Source of the DNA: Streptomyces bluensis
Lineage (GTDB): Bacteria; Actinomycetota; Actinomycetes; Streptomycetales; Streptomycetaceae
Direction of reading: 5' to 3'
Assembly: GCF_014650715.1 (NCBI RefSeq)
Contig: NZ_BMVM01000003.1
Location: forward strand, 372,001-436,000
Length of the DNA: 64,000 nucleotides
Below the pieces are notes generated by a model. It ran no database searches. It was not told the origin of the DNA and saw only the letters and a program-made list of their open reading frames with translations. The stretch's first letter is position 1, and every line of letters begins with the position of its first letter. Position numbers and translations under genes: made by a program. Of the stretch, positions 58,573 to 64,000 are shown piece by piece.

Positions 58573-58926
58573 TCAGGTCCAGAGCACCGCGATGAAGATG
58601 TTCGCTGTGGTCAGGGCGCCCACCAGGCCGAAAAGGCCCTTCTCCACCCGTTCCTCGTCGCGCTTCACGTAGACGAGCCCGAGGATCACGACCAGCAGGG
58701 CCAGCTTCACGCCGATCTTGACGTTGTTGACCGCCTGGTCGTCCGCCTGGTTGAGGCCGACCAGAACCGCACCGGTGATGAGCATCGTCAGCGCGCCGTG
58801 CAGCATGGCGGGCACGAAGCGGGCCGCCCCCTGCCCCATCGCCTTCATCTGGGTGAGGAAGCCGCCCAGGAGGGAGGCGATGCCGATGATGTGCAGGGCG
58901 ACGAAGAGATGGATGAGTATGTCCAT
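58573..58926 (-). CDS. Small four-helix membrane protein
   Basis: 117 residues from ATG 58926 (MDILIHLFVALHIIGIASL). Four membrane helices fill almost the whole chain, with short loops and a central QMKAMGQGAARFVPAM segment. No motif identifies a function. It lies between the two NlpC/P60 genes on the opposite strand. An open frame extends upstream but crosses into the gene-free gap and is not used. Annotated simply as a conserved integral membrane protein. Confidence 0.85.
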   Translation of the reverse strand: MDILIHLFVALHIIGIASLLGGFLTQMKAMGQGAARFVPAMLHGALTMLITGAVLVGLNQADDQAVNNVKIGVKLALLVVILGLVYVKRDEERVEKGLFGLVGALTTANIFIAVLWT

Positions 58927-59442
58927 GGAGCCGGAGCCTAACCAGGGCCCCTCACGCGGCTCGGCACCGGCCCCGGAAAGACTCCGGTACTGGCTGGGGT
59001 GGTGGATCCTGATGCCGACCGCGGCCCCGGCCATGCCACTCGCTGCATCTAATACACCCATAGCGCCGCATATATGTGCCCAATAGCACCGCCTCGCCGC
59101 CGCTTGCCTCCAAACCACCGCATCGATCATCGCTCTGCGTGAAGGCGGCGCCGCCAGGCGGAGATCACGGCCATATACGGTCACCGACGGTCCACTGGGA
59201 TCAGTTCCGCACATGGCGCCACAGAGCGGACACGGCCACGTTTAGCGTCCTCCACCAGGTGACCGGCTCCCCACCGCCGCCCCGGCCAGGGGCGGCAGTC
59301 GGACACCTCCGCCGCGAGGTCCGGCGGCAGCCCGCTGCCCCGGTGCGGGCCGCCACCGGACGCGAGACCGTCGAGCCCACGGCGGCCCCGGCCGAAGGCC
59401 GTCCCGGTCGTATCGCGTCGTACGAAAGGACGTGACATCCAC
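58927..59442. other. Gap upstream of the second NlpC/P60 gene
   Basis: 516 bases. 59036-59095 is AT-richer and includes a short palindrome (GCATATATGTGC). Near 59240-59250 CACGTTTAGCGTCC resembles the -10 region (TAGCGT) of the first NlpC/P60 gene. The next 190 bases are very GC-rich and could fold strongly, but the c-di-AMP aptamer elements are missing. No gene is supported. Confidence 0.5.
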
Positions 59443-60513
59443 TTGGCAGTGCACCGCAGGCCCGGACAGCGCCCCCTCAGTGGCAACAGGGCCCGTACCG
59501 CCGTCACGATCGCCTTGGCGGGCGCGGCGAGCGCGACCGGCTTCAACGGCACCGGGCACGCCGAACCGCAGCTCACACCGGCGCAGGTCAGGGCGAAGGT
59601 GGCCAGGCTGTACGAGCAGGCGGAGGTTGCCACCGAGCAGTACAACGGCGCCAAGGAGGGGGCCGACAAGGCGCGGGAGCGGCTGGAGGACCTGCGGGAC
59701 GAGGCGGCCCGCCGCACGGAGGAACTGAACTCCGCACGCGAGAAGCTGGGTTCGGTGGCGGCGGCGCAGTACCGCGGTGGCGGCATCGACCCCGCGGTGC
59801 AGCTCGCGCTGAGCGGTGACCCGGACGCCTATCTGGACGGTGTGGCCTTCGCCGAACGGATCGGCAGCCGACAGGTGTCGGACGTGGCGAACGTACGGAA
59901 GCAGTTGAGGGAGATCGAGCGACTGCGGGGTGCCGCACACATCGAACTGTCACGGCTCGCGTCCCGGCAGTCGGACCTGAAGCGGCACAGGGGGACGATC
60001 ACCGGAAAGCTGGGCGAGGCGAGACGCCTGCTGGCGCGGTTACCGGAAGGGGCCCGGTCGGGGCTGGACGCAGCGCCGGGCGCGGGGCGCGCATCGCGGT
60101 CCAGTGCCTCGGCGCGCGAACTCGGTCCGCTCCCGGCGGCCTCCTCCACCGGCCAGGCACCCAGTTCACGGGCGGCCGCGGCCCTGGCGTACGCCTACGC
60201 CAAGCTCGGCAGCCCGTACGTGTGGGGCGCGACCGGCCCCGACGCCTTCGACTGCTCCGGGCTCACCCAGGCGGCGTACCGCGCGGCCGGGGTCTCGCTG
60301 CCCCGGACGACGTACACCCAGATCGGCGCCGGGCAGCGCGTCGCACGCTCCCAGCTCCTCCCCGGTGACCTCGTGTTTTTCTACTCCGGGATCAGCCACG
60401 TGGGCATCTATGTGGGCAACGGACAGATGATTCACGCGCCCCGCCCGGGGACGCGGGTGCGGATGGCACCACTGGACGAGATGCCGCTCACGGGCGCTAC
60501 ACGGGTGGCGTGA
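59443..60513 (+). CDS. Secreted NlpC/P60 peptidoglycan endopeptidase, second copy
   Basis: 356 residues, a paralog of the gene at 57325. It has a signal peptide (residues 16-35), a coiled coil at about 45-200 (RAKVARLYEQAEVATEQYNG), a Ser/Ala/Gly linker and the catalytic domain at about 240-356 with DAFDCSGLTQAAY and GISHVGIYVGNG. Shared blocks with the first copy include YVWGATGPD and LPRTTY. The TTG start at 59443 follows AAAGGA by about 12 bases; GTG 59449 is an alternative. It lacks the riboswitch of the first copy, so the two should respond differently. Confidence 0.93.
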   Translation: MAVHRRPGQRPLSGNRARTAVTIALAGAASATGFNGTGHAEPQLTPAQVRAKVARLYEQAEVATEQYNGAKEGADKARERLEDLRDEAARRTEELNSAREKLGSVAAAQYRGGGIDPAVQLALSGDPDAYLDGVAFAERIGSRQVSDVANVRKQLREIERLRGAAHIELSRLASRQSDLKRHRGTITGKLGEARRLLARLPEGARSGLDAAPGAGRASRSSASARELGPLPAASSTGQAPSSRAAAALAYAYAKLGSPYVWGATGPDAFDCSGLTQAAYRAAGVSLPRTTYTQIGAGQRVARSQLLPGDLVFFYSGISHVGIYVGNGQMIHAPRPGTRVRMAPLDEMPLTGATRVA

Positions 60514-60625
60514 CCCGCAGGGCCGCGCGGTGGTGTGAGCCGTGGAGCCACGCGAGTGGCGAGAGCCGTGCGTGCTCCGCGGGTGGCCTGAGCCCTCGTG
60601 CCCTGCCGGGATCAGGCTCTCGGCT

Positions 60626-61531
60626 TCACACCAGCCGCCGTGCCGTCGCCCACCTCGTCAGTTCGTGCCGGTTGGAGAGCTGCAACTTCCGCAGCACCGC
60701 CGAGACATGTGACTCCACCGTCTTGACGGAGATGTACAGCTGCTTGGCGATCTCCTTGTACGCATAGCCACGAGCGATGAGGCGGAGGACCTCACGCTCG
60801 CGCTGGGTGAGACGGTCCAGGTCCTCGTCGACCGGCGGGGCGTCCGTCGAGGCGAAGGCGTCGAGGACGAAGCCGGCCAGTCTCGGCGAGAACACCGCGT
60901 CGCCCTCCTGGACGCGGAAGATGGAGTCGACCAGATCCGTGCCGGTGATCGTCTTGGTGACGTATCCCCGGGCGCCACCCCGGATGACACCGATGACGTC
61001 CTCCGCCGCGTCCGAGACGGAAAGAGCGAGGAAACGGACGGGCTGCTCGGCGTCGGACATCAACGCGGTGCACCGGCGCAGCACTTCGACCCCGCCCCCG
61101 CCCGGGAGATGCACGTCGAGGAGCACCACCTCGGGCCGTGCGGCCGAGATGACGCTCACGGCCTGGTCGACGTCCGCCGCCTCCCCGACGACCTCGACAC
61201 CGGTGCGCTCCGTCTCCCCGATCTCCGCCTGCACGCCCGTACGGAACATACGGTGATCGTCGACCAGCACGACCCGGACCCGTCGTCCGGGCGCCGAACC
61301 GCTCGTCTTCCCCGAGCCGCTCGGTGCGTCCGACTCCGTCGGGGCAGCCGCCGTACCCATGAGACCTGTGGGTCCAGCAGTGGGGTCGGGCTGAGTGGAG
61401 CTTGTGGGTGCAGTGGGGCTTGTGGGGGCAGTGGGGGTAGGCCTCTTGGTGCCAGTGGGGCTGGTGCGGTCGGTTCCGGGAGCGGAACCGACCTGCCTGA
61501 TCGGACCGCTCGCCCCGTTCGCGTCGCTCAT
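60626..61531 (-). CDS. LuxR-type response regulator
   Basis: 301 residues. The N-terminal 80 residues are Thr/Pro/Ser-rich repeats (TAPTSPTAPTSS) and not part of the fold. The receiver domain (about 83-205) has acidic residues in LVDDHRMF, the phosphorylated aspartate in LLDVHLPGGGG, and the lysine in GYVTKTI. The LuxR HTH (about 235-300) reads LTQREREVLRLIARGYAYKE then ISVKTVESHVSAVLRKLQ. It overlaps its kinase gene by four bases (ATGA). Partner of the downstream-listed PspC-domain kinase and possibly of the divergent PspC gene. Confidence 0.94.
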   Translation of the reverse strand: MSDANGASGPIRQVGSAPGTDRTSPTGTKRPTPTAPTSPTAPTSSTQPDPTAGPTGLMGTAAAPTESDAPSGSGKTSGSAPGRRVRVVLVDDHRMFRTGVQAEIGETERTGVEVVGEAADVDQAVSVISAARPEVVLLDVHLPGGGGVEVLRRCTALMSDAEQPVRFLALSVSDAAEDVIGVIRGGARGYVTKTITGTDLVDSIFRVQEGDAVFSPRLAGFVLDAFASTDAPPVDEDLDRLTQREREVLRLIARGYAYKEIAKQLYISVKTVESHVSAVLRKLQLSNRHELTRWATARRLV

Positions 61532-62817
61532 GACGTCGTCTCCGCCCTCTCCATCTCCAACTCGACCTCCGTGCCGCCGTCCGGTACGGCGCGTAGCCGT
61601 GCCGTACCACCGTTGCGCTCCATGCGACCGATGATCGATTCTCTAACGCCCATGCGGTCGGCGGGTATCGAGTCGAGGTCGAAGCCGGGGCCCCGGTCAC
61701 GCACGGACACGAAGACCGTCCTGCCCTCGACTTCGGCGTAGACCTGTACGGCGCCGCCCTCGCCACCGTACTTGGCGGCGTTCACCATCGCCTCGCGCGC
61801 AGCCTGCATCTGCGCGCCCAGGCGTTCGTCGAGGGGGCAGTCACCGACGACCACGACCTCGATGGGGACGCCGTGCTTGTCCTCCACCTCGGCGGCGCTG
61901 CGCTTCACGGCCTCCGCGAGTGTGTCGGGCTCGTCGTCCTCGTCCTTGCCGGTGCCCTCTGGCTTGTAGAGCCAGTTGCGCAGGTCGCGCTCCTGGGCGC
62001 GGGCGAGGCGGCGTACCTCGTTCGCGTTCTCCGCGTTGCGTTGTATCAGCGTCAGGGTGTGCAGCACCGAATCATGGACGTGGGCCGCGACCTCCGCCCG
62101 CTCCTGGGCGCGGATGCGCATCAGCCGCTCCTCGGAGAGGTCCTGGGTCATGCGGACGAGGTACGGGCCGGCCAGCAGCGCTATCCCCACGAGGACCGCG
62201 AGCGCGGCCTGCAGGACCGACCCGAGGTGGGCGGCGGAGCCCTGGAGGACGAATATCCCGGAGACACCCGCGGTGACGAGCAGGACCCCGCCCACGGAAC
62301 GGAGCAGCGTGAGTGTGCGCCGCTGGCTGCCGACCTCGACCCAGCGGGCCCGCCGCGCGTTGTCCGCCTGGCGCCAGACCAGGGCGACACCGGCGGCAAC
62401 CAGCACGGTCGGCCACAGGTACGCCTTGGCTCCGTCACCGAGGTTCACATTGCCGACGAAGACCATGGCCACGACGACCATGAGGAGCAGGGCGACGATC
62501 TGCCCCTTGTCCGGTCTGCGGGCCACGAGTTTTCGCCGGCCGTCCGGCGAGGTCTCCGTGGAGACCGCCGGGGGCCGCTGGTTGTCGACACCGCCCACAC
62601 CGAGCGGGACGAAGAACCAGAACGCCGCGTACAGCAGCGCGCCGAGGCCGTCCGCGAGGAACAGACCGACGAACACCAGCCTCAGCCAGGTCACCGGCAG
62701 CCCAAGATGCCCCGCGAGCCCCCGCGCCACGCCTCCGAGCCAGCGACCGTCGCTGCTGCGGTAGAGCTTGCGCGGGGGCCGCGGGACATCGACTGGCACT
62801 GCTGCGGCTTCCGGCAT
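61528..62817 (-). CDS. PspC-domain sensor histidine kinase
   Basis: About 429 residues from ATG 62817 (MPEAAAVPVDV). A PspC domain opens the protein (LYRSSDGRWLGGVARGLAGH, then LVFVGLFLADGLGALLYAAF). More membrane helices follow at about 125-225. The HisKA_3 phosphoacceptor is in EVAAHVHDSVLHTLTLIQRN, and the HATPase region has AREAMVNAAKYGG and RDRGPGFD. The arrangement resembles LiaFSR-like envelope-stress systems in Streptomyces. None of the possible starts (62817, 62832, 62838) has a convincing ribosome binding site, so the N-terminus is uncertain. Confidence 0.92.
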   Translation of the reverse strand: MPEAAAVPVDVPRPPRKLYRSSDGRWLGGVARGLAGHLGLPVTWLRLVFVGLFLADGLGALLYAAFWFFVPLGVGGVDNQRPPAVSTETSPDGRRKLVARRPDKGQIVALLLMVVVAMVFVGNVNLGDGAKAYLWPTVLVAAGVALVWRQADNARRARWVEVGSQRRTLTLLRSVGGVLLVTAGVSGIFVLQGSAAHLGSVLQAALAVLVGIALLAGPYLVRMTQDLSEERLMRIRAQERAEVAAHVHDSVLHTLTLIQRNAENANEVRRLARAQERDLRNWLYKPEGTGKDEDDEPDTLAEAVKRSAAEVEDKHGVPIEVVVVGDCPLDERLGAQMQAAREAMVNAAKYGGEGGAVQVYAEVEGRTVFVSVRDRGPGFDLDSIPADRMGVRESIIGRMERNGGTARLRAVPDGGTEVELEMERAETTS

Positions 62818-62852
62818 GCCATCGATGTTCACACGCATGGCGGGCCATGGCA

Positions 62853-62943
62853 TCAGGGTCTGCCCCGGAGACGTCCCTGATCTCCGACCAACTCGTGATC
62901 GAACAGTTCCCGGGGCCGATATCAGGGTTGCGCCAGGGTCATC
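62853..62943. promoter_or_regulatory. Repeated TCAGGG boxes in the kinase/PspC divergent promoter
   Basis: TCAGGG occurs at 62853-62858 and 62922-62927, its reverse CCCTGA at 62875-62880, and CCAGGGTC followed by ATCCC at 62933-62944. Four similar elements in about 90 bases between divergent genes suggest binding sites for the response regulator. No clear single dyad is visible. Confidence 0.35.
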
Positions 62944-62983
62944 CCGACTGCCGCAGGGCGGTCTCGGCAGCCACGATGGACAC

Positions 62984-64000
62984 ATGACAGATCAGCAGCA
63001 CGCGGCACCGGAGCCGGGCCCCGGCTCGGGCGCCCGGCGGACGGCCACCGAGCCGCAGGACGCCGTGCCCACCCAGGACAAGGGCGGCACCACGCCCGGA
63101 CCGGGCCAGGGCAAGGAGCCGCGCGCGTACGGGGGCGCACACACGCATACGGGCGCGGACGCCCGTGCGCACGCGGACGCAGGCACGCCCGCCGATCAAG
63201 CAGGCCAACCGGAGCAAGCGGGTCAAGCAGGTCAAGGCGGACTCGCGGGCCAAGCTGCGGCGAACCCCTGGGCTGGGGCCGCGGGCCCGATGACAAACGA
63301 ATCGAGGAACGAGCCGAGGAACGGACCAAGGAACAGGCCAAACAACGAGCCGACGAGCCAGCCGACGGACGGGTCCGCCGACGGGATCGCGGCCGGGCCT
63401 ACGGGGCAGGCGAGAAACACGGATCAGTCATCCGGAGGCCGGCCCCAGCGCGGCACCCCACCCACCGGGCCCACGGCTCAAGTCGCCGCCGACGGGTCCA
63501 CTCCGGCCCCCGGCCCCACCGGGTTCCGCCGTGACCGGCGGCACAAGATGCTGGGCGGGGTGTGCGCGGGGCTGGGACGGCAGTGCGACATGGATCCGGT
63601 GATCTTCCGGATCGTGCTCACGGTCCTGTCGGTGAGCGGTGGCGTCGGCCTCATCTTCTACGGCTTCGTGTGGCTGTTCCTCCCGTACGACGACGAGGAG
63701 GAGAACGAGGTACGCAAGCTGCTGACCGGCCGCGTCGACGGCCAGGCCCTGGCGGCCGTGCTCTTCGCCCTGGTCGGCTGCGGCGTCTTCCTCACCATGC
63801 TGGGCAACGGCGGGGTGCTGACCTTCGCCGTGGTCCTCGCCCTGCTCCTCGCGGGCGCGGGGTACTGGTCGCAGCAGCGCAGCGCTCCCGACCCCGACCC
63901 GCTTGCCGCACAGGCCGTCGCCGACGCCCCACCGGAAGCGCAGGCGCCGCCCGTCCCCGTTTCCTATCCGTCCTGGTGGCGTGACCCGATCGTCAAGGAC
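62984..64000 (+). CDS. PspC domain protein (3' end outside window)
   Basis: Frame opens at ATG 62984 and stays open for 339 codons to the window edge. Residues 1-180 are disordered, with Gln/Gly/Ala repeats (DQAGQPEQAGQAGQ) and an Asn/Arg/Pro repeat (NESRNEPRNGPRNRPNNEP). The PspC domain is at about 185-245 (RRDRRHKMLGGVCAGLGRQC, LIFYGFVWLFLPYDDEE), followed by two more membrane helices at about 260-300. It faces the PspC-domain kinase across a shared promoter region, so the pair probably works together in envelope stress. The stop is not reached. Confidence 0.88.
   Translation, partial: MTDQQHAAPEPGPGSGARRTATEPQDAVPTQDKGGTTPGPGQGKEPRAYGGAHTHTGADARAHADAGTPADQAGQPEQAGQAGQGGLAGQAAANPWAGAAGPMTNESRNEPRNGPRNRPNNEPTSQPTDGSADGIAAGPTGQARNTDQSSGGRPQRGTPPTGPTAQVAADGSTPAPGPTGFRRDRRHKMLGGVCAGLGRQCDMDPVIFRIVLTVLSVSGGVGLIFYGFVWLFLPYDDEEENEVRKLLTGRVDGQALAAVLFALVGCGVFLTMLGNGGVLTFAVVLALLLAGAGYWSQQRSAPDPDPLAAQAVADAPPEAQAPPVPVSYPSWWRDPIVKD

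Noticed and set aside
59240..59442. Second c-di-AMP riboswitch before the other NlpC/P60 gene
   Set aside because: The leader is GC-rich and structured, but GGGTGAATC and GACAGCTAAC type elements are missing.

Overview
This window is chromosomal DNA from a Streptomyces-like actinomycete. GC content is very high, third codon positions are GC-rich, GTG starts and GTGA or ATGA stop/start overlaps are common, and the gene order resembles the Streptomyces coelicolor core region from trpS/glyA down to pcrA. No tRNA, rRNA, intact insertion sequence, prophage or CRISPR array is visible. Both ends cut a gene: a 2'-5' RNA ligase-like protein on the left and a PspC-domain membrane protein on the right.

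Layout. 1-4.2 kb: trpS, an ECF sigma factor with a coupled membrane protein (putative anti-sigma), and a secreted or membrane protein. 4.3-5.9 kb: glyA, preceded by a convincing ZTP (pfl) riboswitch. 6-11 kb: a YgiB/YgiC-like lipoprotein and ATP-grasp pair, then a MocR regulator divergent from a tightly coupled operon of two AhpD-like proteins and a PEP-mutase-like protein. 11-13.2 kb: a small accessory patch (SDR gene and divergent TetR gene) flanked by decayed pieces of proX and a mocR-type gene. 13.2-20.5 kb: a choline/glycine betaine operon running betB, betA, ATPase, fused permease, binding protein. 20.6-25.5 kb: membrane proteins of unknown function, a NUDIX hydrolase and a MarR-GNAT fusion. 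25.6-40 kb: central metabolism (mdh, folD, purH, purN, sucD, sucC) mixed with membrane proteins, including a PerM-like protein between purN and sucD. 40.5-50.3 kb: a SWIM / DUF5691 / MoxR / DUF5682 / VWA cluster. 50.3-64 kb: icmB, a lipase, an M23 peptidase, pcrA, two NlpC/P60 endopeptidases (one behind a c-di-AMP riboswitch), and a two-component system with a divergent PspC protein.

How the genes connect. glyA, folD, purN and purH belong to one-carbon and purine metabolism, and the glyA leader should sense ZMP/ZTP, the purine intermediate that accumulates when 10-formyl-tetrahydrofolate is short. mdh and sucCD belong to the TCA cycle. The bet/pro operon imports osmoprotectants and oxidises choline to betaine. 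The two NlpC/P60 proteins and the M23 protein act on the cell wall.

The most interesting region is 41.6-50.3 kb. The divergent SWIM and MoxR transcription units share a promoter region in which two facing elements match the RecA-independent DNA-damage promoter consensus known from mycobacteria (PafBC-dependent, TTGTCRGTG-N8-TANNNT). The SWIM element would give a leaderless mRNA. A third element of this kind lies just in front of pcrA. The MoxR operon also holds two very short genes (45 and 32 codons): one is locked between its neighbours by two GTGA overlaps, and the other is built from 9-bp repeats and has a strong ribosome binding site. Together these point to a damage-induced MoxR/VWA system with unannotated small components. 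All promoter and riboswitch calls are pattern matches made by eye and have not been computed.
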